Positions 1 through 9,026 of a stretch of DNA of 42,572 bases are shown in pieces. Made by a program: the position numbers and the translations under genes. The DNA comes from Mesobacillus harenae (GTDB lineage Bacteria; Bacillota; Bacilli; Bacillales; Cytobacillaceae). Numbering within the stretch: position 1 is the stretch's first letter; every line of letters begins with the position of its first letter. The stretch covers positions 1 through 42,572 of the forward strand of contig NZ_JABUNR010000026.1 of the NCBI RefSeq assembly GCF_013343715.1, written 5' to 3'. Under the pieces are notes generated by a model. It did not search any database, was not told the origin of the DNA, and worked only from the letters and a program-made list of their open reading frames with translations.

Positions 1-87
1 ATGGCCAACTGGACGTGGAGAAGTCCAGTAATGGCCTAAAAGTATAGATAAGAGAGTCTATTTTCCATGAAAAATCCGCTAAAATCT

Positions 88-128
88 AAAAAGGGGTTCG
101 GAATGAGAACATTCCGAACCCCTTTTGT
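88..128. terminator. Strong bidirectional terminator hairpin (repeat module copy 1)
   Basis: A 17-bp perfect stem (AAAAGGGGTTCGGAATG paired with its complement, loop AGAA) ends in T-rich tracts on both sides. It is placed to stop minus-strand transcription leaving ydbT and plus-strand transcription from the left. A near-identical copy lies at 40058-40096. Confidence 0.8.
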
Positions 129-139
129 CGACAAACTGA

Positions 140-163
140 AGCGCCCCAGGGGCGCTTTTTTTA
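140..163 (+). terminator. Rho-independent terminator, plus-strand direction
   Basis: The GC-rich stem AGCGCCCC/GGGGCGCT is followed by a run of seven T on the plus strand. The T-run overlaps the ydbT stop codon on the other strand. It probably ends a plus-strand gene lying left of the window. Confidence 0.7.
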
Positions 164-1657
164 CTCTTCAGATTCAGGTGGTTTGTCAGTGTCAGTATTA
201 TTTCCGCCCTTTCTGCTGCCATCAAAAGAATACCAGGAATAGATAATTGCACTATCCTGTTCGTCCAAATCAATTACTTTTCCGCCTGATCCGCTTTGCC
301 CCGATTTAACAACAGCCTCTATAGTTGATAGCTGCTTACGCTGCTGGAAATAGCTTTTCATTATGGCCATTGATTGGATTTTTGTCCGGTTCATATAAAC
401 CGTTGTTTTAATGATCTTACGATATCTAATGGTTAACTGCTGCTCAGTTAGATTCCATCCTGCATCTCGGTAATTTAAGAATGACCATGCAGCTGCTGGA
501 ATGAGAAGCAGCAAACTAAAAAAGCCGGTTTGCTTGAAGAACAGGAGAGAAACAGCAAGAATAGGCAGCACCATAAGCGAACCCCTTACTAGGTAGCGCG
601 GCAAGGCTCGCTGAGGTGCGGGTTGGAGCTCAAAGCCAAGCTTATAACCTTTTAGGTGGGGCTCTAATAGACTAGGTATCCGTTCCTTTCTTACAATAGG
701 CAAAACCAGTACTTTTGCACGTTCTTCACTTACTGATGAGCCTCCTGCACTTTCTATAAAGGCTGCTCCAAAGCCAAAAGGCTGCCGGATTAAATTCTCA
801 CTAATACGGATGGCCTGAATACGGTGCAGCGGAATCGTGAACTGCCTTTTTTCGAGAAGACCTCTTGTGATGACTAAATCATCCTCTATTCTCCGTACCG
901 TAAAATTAGCGTACTTCACCATTGTTCCAATTAAAGCAACAGCCCAAGCGATTAAAAAACCAATAAATATGATTACGGCAACAAACACGATCCCGTTTGA
1001 AATAAATGCTTCTACCCCATTGAACAATCTTTCATAGGGTATAAACTCCTCGAACTGAAACAAGAAAGCTAACACTGCAGATATGACAACTCCTACACCA
1101 CTTGATGTCGAAGCGAGGAGCAGCAATTCTTTAGGAGTAATTTTATAGACCAGCTCCTCTTTAACTTCAGGAAATTCGGAACCATCCTCCCCTATTGACT
1201 TTTTTTCTGTTAAGTACGCTTGAATTAAGCGCGCTTCTTCTCTCGAAACAGCGGTTAGGACAGCATCTCCACTATGAATTCCCATGCCCCCCGAACCTGC
1301 TGTTTCCACTGTTACTTTTACTAAACTAAAAGCCCTTTGTAAAATCCCCTCCGAAAAATCAAAGCTTTGTATGCGCTCGAAAGGGATGTAACGTTTTTTC
1401 CTTACAAACAATCCATACTCAATTCTCAACTCTCCATCCTCAATCCTGTAGGTGAACCGAAACCAGGATAGGACACCGGAAAGAAAGACAAACCCTACTA
1501 TTGCCATTAATCCGTATAAATAATATGAACCCCAGTCACCATTTCGGCTGCCGAAGACAAGAAAGAAGACTAGCGGCAGAATTAATTCCTTTAATTGTCT
1601 TAAAGCATTGGATACTGCTGCAATTGGGTGAAGCCTTCGCGGTTCAGACATCTTCAT
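161..1657 (-). CDS. ydbT: Bacterial PH-domain membrane protein, YdbT-like
   Basis: This 498-residue protein matches the B. subtilis YdbT family in length and layout. Pairs of hydrophobic segments near residues 20-62, 175-245 and 355-395 alternate with soluble blocks that look like repeated bPH2 domains (about 65-150, 245-330 and 400-480). In B. subtilis, YdbS and YdbT are sigma-W-controlled and help resist certain antimicrobial peptides; the molecular action is unknown. The gene overlaps the end of ydbS by 14 bases, so the two are translationally coupled. ATG at 1657 or 1651 could be the start. The tail is polar (DTDKPPESEE). The family is clear; function here is by homology only. Confidence 0.85.
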   Translation of the reverse strand: MKMSEPRRLHPIAAVSNALRQLKELILPLVFFLVFGSRNGDWGSYYLYGLMAIVGFVFLSGVLSWFRFTYRIEDGELRIEYGLFVRKKRYIPFERIQSFDFSEGILQRAFSLVKVTVETAGSGGMGIHSGDAVLTAVSREEARLIQAYLTEKKSIGEDGSEFPEVKEELVYKITPKELLLLASTSSGVGVVISAVLAFLFQFEEFIPYERLFNGVEAFISNGIVFVAVIIFIGFLIAWAVALIGTMVKYANFTVRRIEDDLVITRGLLEKRQFTIPLHRIQAIRISENLIRQPFGFGAAFIESAGGSSVSEERAKVLVLPIVRKERIPSLLEPHLKGYKLGFELQPAPQRALPRYLVRGSLMVLPILAVSLLFFKQTGFFSLLLLIPAAAWSFLNYRDAGWNLTEQQLTIRYRKIIKTTVYMNRTKIQSMAIMKSYFQQRKQLSTIEAVVKSGQSGSGGKVIDLDEQDSAIIYSWYSFDGSRKGGNNTDTDKPPESEE

Positions 1658-2123
1658 CCGCCACCCTTGCGAGCCTGGATATTGAATGCCTTAATCCCTC
1701 AGCTTCGCTCAAATCAAGTGCAGGAATTTCATGAGTTGTTGCAGCTGTTGACACAGTCACCGTAGCAAGCCCATACTTTCTTAAAAGCGGTCCTTGCTGT
1801 GTATCGACATGCTGAACCCGTATCATTGGAATGAGTGTTCTTTTAATAATAAAAACACCAAATTGCAGTTCAATTTCCTGTTCCCTTACTTCATATCGCC
1901 AACGTTTCCAACGCAGGGATGGAAGCAGGAAAACGAACATATATGTATAGGATAAAGCACCTAATATTATTGCGCCGATTACCCAGATTGGCCATTGCAT
2001 ATAACTGGACAAGAAAATAAGGCCTGCAGAGATCAGCCAAATAAATCCCGAGTGCAGTGCACCGGAAATTCTCCAGACCTTTAAAGCACGTTCCGATATT
2101 TTACTTTGTGGTTCAGATAGCAT
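1644..2123 (-). CDS. ydbS: Bacterial PH-domain membrane protein, YdbS-like
   Basis: A 159-residue protein with two adjacent membrane segments (about 22-40 and 45-68) followed by one bPH2 domain (about 75-150). It is the small partner of the YdbS/YdbT pair and comes first in the operon. The ATG at 2123 has a strong GGAGGGG ribosome site. A TATACT -10-like hexamer lies about 50 bases upstream without a convincing -35 box. I found no clear sigma-W promoter here, unlike the situation described for B. subtilis. The role is inferred: an envelope protein working with YdbT. Confidence 0.85.
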   Translation of the reverse strand: MLSEPQSKISERALKVWRISGALHSGFIWLISAGLIFLSSYMQWPIWVIGAIILGALSYTYMFVFLLPSLRWKRWRYEVREQEIELQFGVFIIKRTLIPMIRVQHVDTQQGPLLRKYGLATVTVSTAATTHEIPALDLSEAEGLRHSISRLARVADEDV

Positions 2124-2216
2124 CGTTATCCCCTCCTGCCATTTGCCCTGTGCATCCTTTTAGTATACAACAAACTTATTCAGGACGTATATTCTAAACT
2201 AGGCACCGTGGCAGCT

Positions 2217-3182
2217 TTACTGTAGTTTGAAAACCGCACCGCTAATTGCTTCAACCCCCTCCATATTTCTTAAATCCTCGGCCAGCTGAAACAAAGCTTC
2301 ATCTTTTTTTTTGGCTTCAATCATACAGTGGATTTCAGGAATTGATCCTTTAATTTTGTTTAAAAATGCTTGAAACATTTTAGGATCAATAAATTCGGAA
2401 TGGGCTCGATACTCTTTTTCTGAACGGGGGCTTGAAATATGCATCTTAATCGGTAATGCTGAATGACTCCATGTGGCAACCACACGCTCCCAATCTTCCT
2501 CCCACTCCTTATAATCATTTCTGGCAAGATGATGATGGTAATCGAATACTAGGGGAATTCCAAGTTTCTCACACAGGTACAGAGTATCCCTTAAACTAAA
2601 AGTTGTATCGTCGTTTTCCAGCATAATCATCCGCTGAATCTTATTCGGTACGAGAGCCCAATTGCTTATAAACTGTTCAAGAGCCTTCTCTTTATCTTTA
2701 TAAGCACCGCCCACGTGCAGGACGCAACGATGTTCAGTGTCGACCCTCATCCCTTTTAGTAACGCTTCATGCATAGCGAGAGTTTTAATAGACGTATTAA
2801 GAATTTCAGTTTTAGTCGAATTCAATAGAACAAAATGGTCTGGATGGAAATCTACCCGCTGTTTATGCTCCTCTAAATAATCGGCAATCTTTTTTAGCGG
2901 TTCCTTTAATGCCCGCATGTATTTCCAATCATCAAGCTCTTCATGGTTTGCCAAGGGAATCAATTTGGAGCTAAATCGAAAAAATTCAATATCATTTGCA
3001 GAATTGTGCTTTAGCAGACGCAGGCAATTTTCAAGATTAGATACCGCAATCCTTTCCAGTTTAGCTATTGCCGCATCTCGGTCAGCTATGGTTTGAAATT
3101 GGCGAAGGGTCATTGTCTGAGAAGGAGATGCATTTTGCAGCTGTGTACTCATTGCAACATAGCCAAGCTTTATGATTGTCAA
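2217..3182 (-). CDS. uvsE: UV damage endonuclease UvsE
   Basis: A 321-residue protein of the UvdE/UvsE family. These TIM-barrel metal-dependent endonucleases nick DNA 5' of UV photoproducts and start an excision pathway independent of UvrABC. Recognisable stretches are the start (KLGYVAMSTQLQNASPSQTM), VLHVGGAYKDKE, MLENDDTTF, PLVFDYHHHLA and MIEAKKKDEALF, which carry the conserved His, Glu and Asp ligands. The start is TTG at 3182, eight to ten bases after AAAGGAGG; it restores the usual family N-terminus. A likely promoter (TTTGCA, 16-bp gap, TATAAT on the minus strand) sits near 3281-3308. In sporeformers the enzyme helps repair spore DNA. Confidence 0.93.
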   Translation of the reverse strand: MTIIKLGYVAMSTQLQNASPSQTMTLRQFQTIADRDAAIAKLERIAVSNLENCLRLLKHNSANDIEFFRFSSKLIPLANHEELDDWKYMRALKEPLKKIADYLEEHKQRVDFHPDHFVLLNSTKTEILNTSIKTLAMHEALLKGMRVDTEHRCVLHVGGAYKDKEKALEQFISNWALVPNKIQRMIMLENDDTTFSLRDTLYLCEKLGIPLVFDYHHHLARNDYKEWEEDWERVVATWSHSALPIKMHISSPRSEKEYRAHSEFIDPKMFQAFLNKIKGSIPEIHCMIEAKKKDEALFQLAEDLRNMEGVEAISGAVFKLQ

Positions 3183-3444
3183 CTTCCTTTTCCTCCTTTA
3201 AAAAGACTAAAAGGGTGCGTTTTTATTGTTAGTATGTCCAGTTTCTATTAGGTTTGCTCGCGAGTAAAGATTTAGGTTTGGATTATAGCACAAAGAATAA
3301 AAGTGCAAACGCTAGTTAAGCGACATATGGACGAGCGGAAGCGATTCGATCTTGATTATCACTCGAAGGAAGGCGAGGTACACTTCTAGCTGGGGTATTT
3401 AGCTGGATGGAACCAGCAAACAATTACCTTATAAAAAACAGAAA
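3183..3444. other. Intergenic region between cshA and uvsE
   Basis: It holds the candidate uvsE promoter (about 3281-3308, minus strand), within which GCAC...GTGC forms a short inverted repeat. A small hairpin (GCTGG/CCAGC) lies near 3401-3417. No coding sequence with a ribosome site is visible. Confidence 0.5.
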
Positions 3445-3469
3445 AGCCACAGGATATTTTCCTGTGGCT
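3445..3469 (-). terminator. Terminator of cshA
   Basis: The stem AGCCACAGGA/TCCTGTGGCT is followed on the minus strand by TTTCTGTTTTTT, ten bases after the cshA stop codon. Confidence 0.85.
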
Positions 3470-3478
3470 AAGTTATTA

Positions 3479-4939
3479 CTATTTAGGGGATCTTGATTTA
3501 TCCCGATCACGGTTATTGCTATAGTTACGTTTAGAGCCCGAGCGCGGCTTCAAGCCTTTTCTCCCGCTATCATTACCTCTTCTGCGATCTTGAGGCTTCT
3601 TGTCTCTCCCACGGCCGCCTGACATAGGCTTTTCTTCCGTAAGCTTAACAGGAGTTTGATCCGGTTCTTTAGTCTGCATTCTAAGAACAGCTGCAACAAC
3701 TGTGATAGCATCATGCTTTTCAATAAGTTCTGCGGCAGTCTGCTTGTAGAACTGGAGATTGTTGGATTCAATTGCCTGAACAATTTTTTCAACAACAGCC
3801 TTTTGCTGACCTTCCAATGCTTCATCAAGGGTTGGAATTTCAAGCTTCTCCATCCGTTTTTTGGTTGTTCTTTCAACAACTTGTAAATACGATCTTTCTC
3901 TAGGTGTAGCAAACGTAATTGCCATACCTTGTTTTCCTGCACGGCCTGTACGTCCAATTCGGTGAACATAGCTTTCAGGATCCTGAGGAATATCAAAATT
4001 ATAAACATGAGTTACTCCGGAAATATCGAGTCCGCGGGCAGCAACATCTGTTGCAACGAGTACATCAATGGAACCCTCTTTAAATTTCCTAAGAACCTGA
4101 AGACGTTTAGCCTGGCTTAAGTCCCCATGAATTCCTTCTGCCATATAACCACGTAAAGTCAGCGCTTCTGAAAGCTCATCGACCCTGCGTTTAGTCCTGC
4201 CAAAGATAATCGACAATTCTGGCGTTTGGATATCTAAAAGCCTAGTCAACACGTCGAATTTGTTCTTTTCGTGAGTTTCAACATAGAACTGTTCGATCGA
4301 GGAAACTGTCATTTCCTTTGCTTTCATACGGACGATCTGCGGGCTCTTCATAAACCGTTCCGCAATTTTTTGAATCGGGCCTGGCATCGTAGCAGAGAAT
4401 AAAAGTGTCTGGCGCTCTGCAGGTGTCTTGGAAAGAATAGATTCAATATCCTCAATGAAACCCATGTTAAGCATTTCATCTGCTTCATCCAAAATTACCG
4501 TCTCCACAGTATCAAGACGCATCGTCTTTCTGTTGATGTGGTCTAATAGACGGCCAGGTGTGCCCACTATGATGTGAGGACCGTTTTTAAGTGCGCGAAT
4601 TTGGCGGTTAATATCCTGTCCTCCATAAATTGCAAGAACCCCGATCTTTTTACCTCCGCCAATTTTGTAAAGCTCTTCAGATACCTGAACAGCTAACTCA
4701 CGTGTTGGCGCAATAATAATCCCTTGGATAACCTTTTTCTCAGGCTTGATTTTTTCAACAAGCGGGATTCCAAAAGCAGCTGTTTTACCAGTACCTGTTT
4801 GTGCCTGGCCAATCAAGTCTTTGTTTTCAAGGCTTAAAGGAATTGTCTCCGCCTGGATAGGAGTTGCCTCCTCAAATCCCATTTTCTTAACAGCTTTTAA
4901 AGTTGCCGGGCTAATGCCCAGATCTTGAAACATTGTCAA
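3479..4939 (-). CDS. cshA: DEAD-box ATP-dependent RNA helicase CshA
   Basis: A 486-residue RNA helicase. Motifs in order: Q motif (residues 22-29), Walker A AQTGTGKT (46-53), PTRELA (78-83), DEAD (151-154), SAT (182-184) and HRIGRTGRAG near 325. The last 50 residues are a basic Gly/Arg/Lys-rich tail that should bind RNA. CshA unwinds RNA in mRNA turnover and ribosome assembly and aids growth in the cold. TTG at 4939 gives MTMFQDL, matching the family start; ATG at 4933 is the alternative. The gene has its own promoter region, since a terminator separates it from the hydrolase upstream. Confidence 0.95.
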   Translation of the reverse strand: MTMFQDLGISPATLKAVKKMGFEEATPIQAETIPLSLENKDLIGQAQTGTGKTAAFGIPLVEKIKPEKKVIQGIIIAPTRELAVQVSEELYKIGGGKKIGVLAIYGGQDINRQIRALKNGPHIIVGTPGRLLDHINRKTMRLDTVETVILDEADEMLNMGFIEDIESILSKTPAERQTLLFSATMPGPIQKIAERFMKSPQIVRMKAKEMTVSSIEQFYVETHEKNKFDVLTRLLDIQTPELSIIFGRTKRRVDELSEALTLRGYMAEGIHGDLSQAKRLQVLRKFKEGSIDVLVATDVAARGLDISGVTHVYNFDIPQDPESYVHRIGRTGRAGKQGMAITFATPRERSYLQVVERTTKKRMEKLEIPTLDEALEGQQKAVVEKIVQAIESNNLQFYKQTAAELIEKHDAITVVAAVLRMQTKEPDQTPVKLTEEKPMSGGRGRDKKPQDRRRGNDSGRKGLKPRSGSKRNYSNNRDRDKSRSPK

Positions 4940-5011
4940 AATACCTCAATCTCCTTCGTTTTCAAAAATATTTATATTTTAGTTTTTAAGTGACTATTTT
5001 CGTTTATTTTA

Positions 5012-5040
5012 ACCATAATTGAATTAGACCTTATTAGCAA
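5012..5040 (-). promoter_or_regulatory. Candidate sigma-A promoter of cshA
   Basis: On the minus strand TTGCTA, a 17-bp gap and TATGGT lie just after the upstream terminator and about 75 bases before the start codon. The -10 box matches in only four of six positions. Confidence 0.4.
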
Positions 5041-5044
5041 AAAA

Positions 5045-5072
5045 AGACATTCTCCTGCAATGGGAGCATGTC
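5045..5072 (-). terminator. Terminator of the alpha/beta hydrolase transcript
   Basis: The minus-strand hairpin GACATGCTCC...GGAGAATGTC is followed by seven T. It closes the ddl-murF-hydrolase side before cshA. Confidence 0.8.
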
Positions 5073-5175
5073 AGCCTACAAGATTTTCTCACTTAGACAC
5101 TAGAAGTTAATTCTACCATCTTTAGGAAATGATTGCAATCAAATAGGTCTGCCAAAGACTTTGCACCCGTTCATG

Positions 5176-5868
5176 TTATGCAGGATCTAACAGAAAATCA
5201 TATACTTCTCTAAATAGCTGTTCCTTCTCTTCACTGTGGCAAATTACATGTTTAGCATTTTTTAGAAATATTAGCTTTTTTTGAGCAGAACCAAGCGTAT
5301 TATATAAATATTTGGCACTTCGCGGGGGGACGATTCCATCACTTTCCCCCTGTACAATAAGGGTCGGGATGGTCACTTCTTTTAATATCGGCCGGATATT
5401 TGATACTAATTTGCGAAATTGAATAGTTGCTTTAAATGGTGTTTGTTGAATTTTTCTCTTATAGCGTGTAAATAGCTCATTTTCAAGCAAGTTTCCTTTA
5501 AAAGAATCCTTCATCATTATCACGATATCTGCTGCGAGCTGTTTGGGATTTACATAGTAGGCAGCCGCACTAAGTAAAACAAGCTTTTTTACAGGGTAGC
5601 GCGCTGATAGATAGCTTGCTATGAGCCCACCCATAGAAAACCCAATTATATATACCTGATCGCATATTTCAAAAAGATTATGCAGCTTTGCTTCCGCGTG
5701 TTCAATCCACTGCCTATACTCAATACCGTCTAAGCTCAGGGGTTCTCCGTGTCCAGGGAGGGTTGGCACTTCAAAAATCCATTCAGTTTTTTCTTTTAGA
5801 AACTCCACTAATGGTTCAACTTCAAGTGGAGAACCTGTAAAGCCATGTATACATAAACAGCCGATCAT
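5176..5868 (-). CDS. Alpha/beta hydrolase, carboxylesterase-like
   Basis: A 230-residue cytosolic serine hydrolase of the carboxylesterase/monoacylglycerol-lipase type. The oxyanion region reads HGFTGSP near the N-terminus, the nucleophile elbow is GFSMGG, the acid is in QGESDGIVP and the catalytic His in NAKHVI. ATG at 5868 is preferred, with GGGTGAT just upstream; an in-frame TTG at 5883 would add five residues. It lies 253 bases after murF and has a strong terminator. The substrate cannot be told from sequence; short acyl esters are usual in this family. Confidence 0.8.
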   Translation of the reverse strand: MIGCLCIHGFTGSPLEVEPLVEFLKEKTEWIFEVPTLPGHGEPLSLDGIEYRQWIEHAEAKLHNLFEICDQVYIIGFSMGGLIASYLSARYPVKKLVLLSAAAYYVNPKQLAADIVIMMKDSFKGNLLENELFTRYKRKIQQTPFKATIQFRKLVSNIRPILKEVTIPTLIVQGESDGIVPPRSAKYLYNTLGSAQKKLIFLKNAKHVICHSEEKEQLFREVYDFLLDPA

Positions 5869-6121
5869 CACTATCACCCGCAATTATTTCTCATTTAAAT
5901 CTTTCCCCAATTTTGAGGTTTCACACGTATTTCATTAAACCTTTTTTTAACCACTCAGGAACAGGCAGCTTACAAAGTAGTAATGGATCACTTTCTAAAT
6001 TAGGGAGTTTGCGAGCGAATGAAGATTAAGGGGAATGGCTTTGAAAAACTAGGCCCCTCGGGACAGCCGAATCCTTAGGAGCCATGACCAACAGGAAGGA
6101 ATCAGCTATCTATAGTTTACT

Positions 6122-7498
6122 TTATTTTTGAAGCGAATGAACAGCTTCCTCGAGCCGCATTCCTCTTGAAGCTTTAACAAGCACAAGAGTTCCTTTATCA
6201 GTTTGTTTTTTCAGCTCACTGATTAAACTTTTCTTATCGCTAAACGACCGTACTCTATTCTCACTAAGTGATGTTTGGGCACCTTTAGCAATAAATTCAG
6301 CCAACTCGCCAAAAGTAAACACATAGTCGATTTTTGCGGCATCGAGATCAGCGCCAATCTGATAATGAAATTCTTCCTCAAGCGGCCCAAGTTCCAGCAT
6401 GTCACCAAGCACTAATATTTTTTTGCTGTACCCCGGTAAATTGGCTACAAGGTCAATCGCTGCTTTCACAGAAGTTGGACTGGCATTATAGGCATCATTT
6501 ATAATTTTTTCGCCTTTTGCCCCTTCTACCATTTCCATCCTCATGTTGGTAAGCTTTAAACTGGCAAAGCCCTCGTTCATCTCTTCAAATGAAATACCAA
6601 AATCCCTTGCGACAAGCATCCCGGCCATTGCATTCATAATATTATGGGCACCTAACACCGGCAGCTTAAATAACTGATTGCTCCCATTAATCATAAAGAC
6701 GCTTCCGCTTGTACCTTGCTCAATTTTAATAGGAAAACAGTCGTTTTCCCTGCCTTTTCCAAAAGTCTTGATTCGCTGGCCTCCTGAGTAGGAAATCAGC
6801 TGATTTTGGAGCAAAGGTTCATCTCCGTGGTAGATAATAAGGCCATTTTCTTTTAACCCTTTAATAATTTCCAGTTTTGCTTCGGCGATCGCCTCTCTTG
6901 AACCCAAATCCAAAAGATGCGACTCGCCAATATTTGTGATGATAACAGCATCTGGTCTTGCCAGCTTCGATAGAAACTCAATTTCTCCCCTTTTGCTCAT
7001 TCCCATTTCGAGGACTGCTACTTCTGTATCTTCTTCGAGCTCAAGGATAGTCAATGGCAGTCCAATATGGTTGTTATAATTCCCGCCAGTTTTATGTACC
7101 TTATACTTTAAAGCCAGCAGATTGGCTGTTATATCCTTGGTCGTTGTCTTACCATTGCTCCCTGTTATCCCGATTACCTTAAGATTTAATTCATCGCGAT
7201 AACTTTTGGCTAGCTTCTGGAGTGCAGCTAAGGTATCTTCCACTATAATAAGAGGAAGGTTTTCAGGCGGGTTAGGCACATCCTTTTGCCATAGTGCTGC
7301 AGATGCCCCACTTTTTATAGCGGCCTCAACAAACTCATGCCCATCAGCCTTTTCTCCCTTAAAAGGAACAAATAAATTACCTTCTGTGATTTTACGAGTG
7401 TCAATCGATACTCCTGTTACCTGGATATCGCTGTGTCCAGGATTAAAGTTGTCCGCCTGAATCATCCTGGCTATATCCTTAAGCAATTTCCGGATCAT
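6122..7498 (-). CDS. murF: UDP-MurNAc-tripeptide--D-Ala-D-Ala ligase MurF
   Basis: A 458-residue Mur ligase that adds D-Ala-D-Ala to UDP-MurNAc-tripeptide, the last cytoplasmic step of the peptidoglycan precursor. The N-terminal substrate domain contains SIDTRKITEGNLFVPFKG (31-48). The ATP P-loop GITGSNGKTTTKD lies at 110-122. The central domain has GMSKRGEIEFL and NIGESHLLDLGS, and the C-terminal domain NDAYNASPTSVKAAID and LVKASRGMRLEE. It begins 26 bases after ddl with GGAGG before the ATG, so the enzyme that makes D-Ala-D-Ala and the one that uses it are expressed together. Confidence 0.96.
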   Translation of the reverse strand: MIRKLLKDIARMIQADNFNPGHSDIQVTGVSIDTRKITEGNLFVPFKGEKADGHEFVEAAIKSGASAALWQKDVPNPPENLPLIIVEDTLAALQKLAKSYRDELNLKVIGITGSNGKTTTKDITANLLALKYKVHKTGGNYNNHIGLPLTILELEEDTEVAVLEMGMSKRGEIEFLSKLARPDAVIITNIGESHLLDLGSREAIAEAKLEIIKGLKENGLIIYHGDEPLLQNQLISYSGGQRIKTFGKGRENDCFPIKIEQGTSGSVFMINGSNQLFKLPVLGAHNIMNAMAGMLVARDFGISFEEMNEGFASLKLTNMRMEMVEGAKGEKIINDAYNASPTSVKAAIDLVANLPGYSKKILVLGDMLELGPLEEEFHYQIGADLDAAKIDYVFTFGELAEFIAKGAQTSLSENRVRSFSDKKSLISELKKQTDKGTLVLVKASRGMRLEEAVHSLQK

Positions 7499-7524
7499 AA
7501 GAAACCTCCAATACCTTGTGTTTA

Positions 7525-8607
7525 TTAAAATGTGTATTTAATCTTTTGCTTTTCACCATGGCGTTCTATCCCAAGGTTTACGAGCCGCTCAATCAGCTCT
7601 GGGTATTCAAGATTGGTATGCTTCCACAGCAACGGGAACATACTGTACGGGGTAAAACCAGGCATAGTATTCACTTCATTAATAAAGAACTCTCCATCCT
7701 TCGTCAAGAAAAAGTCTGCTCTGACAAGCCCTGAGCAGTCCAATGCCTTAAACGCGTTAATGGCCATCTTTTTTAGTTCAAAGTATTCATCAGAGGAAAT
7801 TTCAGCAGGAATAATTAAACCCGTATCTCCATCTTCATACTTTGCCTTATAATCATAAAAATCTTTTTTAGGTACAATTTCCCCGGCAACGGAACATTCA
7901 GGATCATCATTTCCTAGTACACCCAATTCTATTTCTCTTGCAGTAACACCCTGTTCAATGATTACCTTGCGATCGAACAAAAATGCTTCCCCGAAGGCAG
8001 CTTCTAGCTCAGTACGATTAGTACATTTGCTAATTCCCACGCTGGAACCAAGATTAGCTGGTTTAACAAAGCAAGGATACCCTATATTATCTTCTACCGA
8101 CTTATATACCTTCGCCGGCTCCCTTTCCCATTCAGAGCGAATAAACGCTACATAGCTTACCTGCGGAAGGCCAGCCTGGGCGAAAATATTTTTCATAACA
8201 ACCTTATCCATTCCCGCAGAAGATGCCAGGACCCCATTGCCTACATATGGAAGGTTCAATAGTTCCAAAAGGCCCTGAACAGTTCCGTCCTCACCGTTCG
8301 GTCCATGAAGAAGCGGGAAAATCACATCAAGCGTATTGTTACTTTCAGATGAACCATCTTGAAATACGATCGGGCTGAAACCAGGAGACGGAAGTGATTG
8401 ATTGCCGCCAAACTCTAACTCCTTAACATGTTCGACAGGTTTGTCCAGTTGTTCCCCTTTAATCCATTGTCCGTCTAAAGTTATGTATATGGGATGAATT
8501 TCAAATTTGTTGAAATCAAGGGCTTTGATTACAGCAAGAGCTGTCTGCATCGAGACTTTGTGCTCAGCTGATTTTCCGCCATAAAGCAGTCCAATTTTTG
8601 TTTTCAT
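7525..8607 (-). CDS. ddl: D-alanine--D-alanine ligase
   Basis: A 360-residue ATP-grasp enzyme that joins two D-alanines for cell-wall synthesis. It starts MKTKIGLLYGGKSAEHKVS, has HGPNGEDGTVQG, CFVKPANLGSSVGISK and RADFF...FINEVNTMPGFTPYSMFP. The omega-loop reads YDYKAKYEDGDT; the Tyr after AK is the residue of ordinary Ddl enzymes, where vancomycin-resistance D-Ala-D-Lac ligases carry His. This is therefore a housekeeping, not resistance, type. GGAGG precedes the ATG. An extended -10 box (TGGTAAAAT) about 35 bases upstream is the likely promoter, and murF follows in the same transcript. Confidence 0.95.
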   Translation of the reverse strand: MKTKIGLLYGGKSAEHKVSMQTALAVIKALDFNKFEIHPIYITLDGQWIKGEQLDKPVEHVKELEFGGNQSLPSPGFSPIVFQDGSSESNNTLDVIFPLLHGPNGEDGTVQGLLELLNLPYVGNGVLASSAGMDKVVMKNIFAQAGLPQVSYVAFIRSEWEREPAKVYKSVEDNIGYPCFVKPANLGSSVGISKCTNRTELEAAFGEAFLFDRKVIIEQGVTAREIELGVLGNDDPECSVAGEIVPKKDFYDYKAKYEDGDTGLIIPAEISSDEYFELKKMAINAFKALDCSGLVRADFFLTKDGEFFINEVNTMPGFTPYSMFPLLWKHTNLEYPELIERLVNLGIERHGEKQKIKYTF

Positions 8608-9026
8608 TTTTTTCCTCCATTCTTAGGCACTTATATTTTACCACTTTCTTAAATTACAGAGGGAGTGATAACCTTCTTTCATTAGAATCTTTTTGAGTTC
8701 ACTACTGCTTTACTATTTCCTTTTTCATCCCATGTAAACACCTTAATAATTGATTAGCCAAGATCATGCAAAAATGAACGTAAAAAAAGGCAGCCATTTA
8801 TATATATGTAAGATTAGCTCGGCTAAAAACTCGCTCTTTTATATACATCCTTTTGCCCGAGTGCTGTTTTTACAGAAATTTAAACACTGACATTTCCACA
8901 CTAATTGTACCTGTTGCATAGTTTTGTTGTTTATTAATCCGCCTAGTGCTACTCCAAATTGACAGACTATCTTAAGACAAGCAGAAGGCAGCCACCCCTA
9001 GGATTAGCCGCCCTCTCTCTATACAT
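8608..9026. other. Intergenic region between ddl and the unknown gene
   Basis: Next to ddl is its putative promoter. Two similar imperfect hairpins follow (about 8785-8828 and 8985-9013), both starting AAGGCAGCC and ending near GATTAG. The second is a weak terminator candidate for the gene ending at 9027. No coding signal is seen on either strand. Confidence 0.45.

Noticed and set aside
1..36. Small hairpin CTGGAC/GTCCAG flanked by ATGGCC
   Set aside because: At the window edge and without a T-run; context is missing.
3240..6050. Faint similarity between 3247-3278 and 5999-6032 (TTAGG...GCGAG...AAGATT)
   Set aside because: Short and gapped; not above what chance would give without an alignment.
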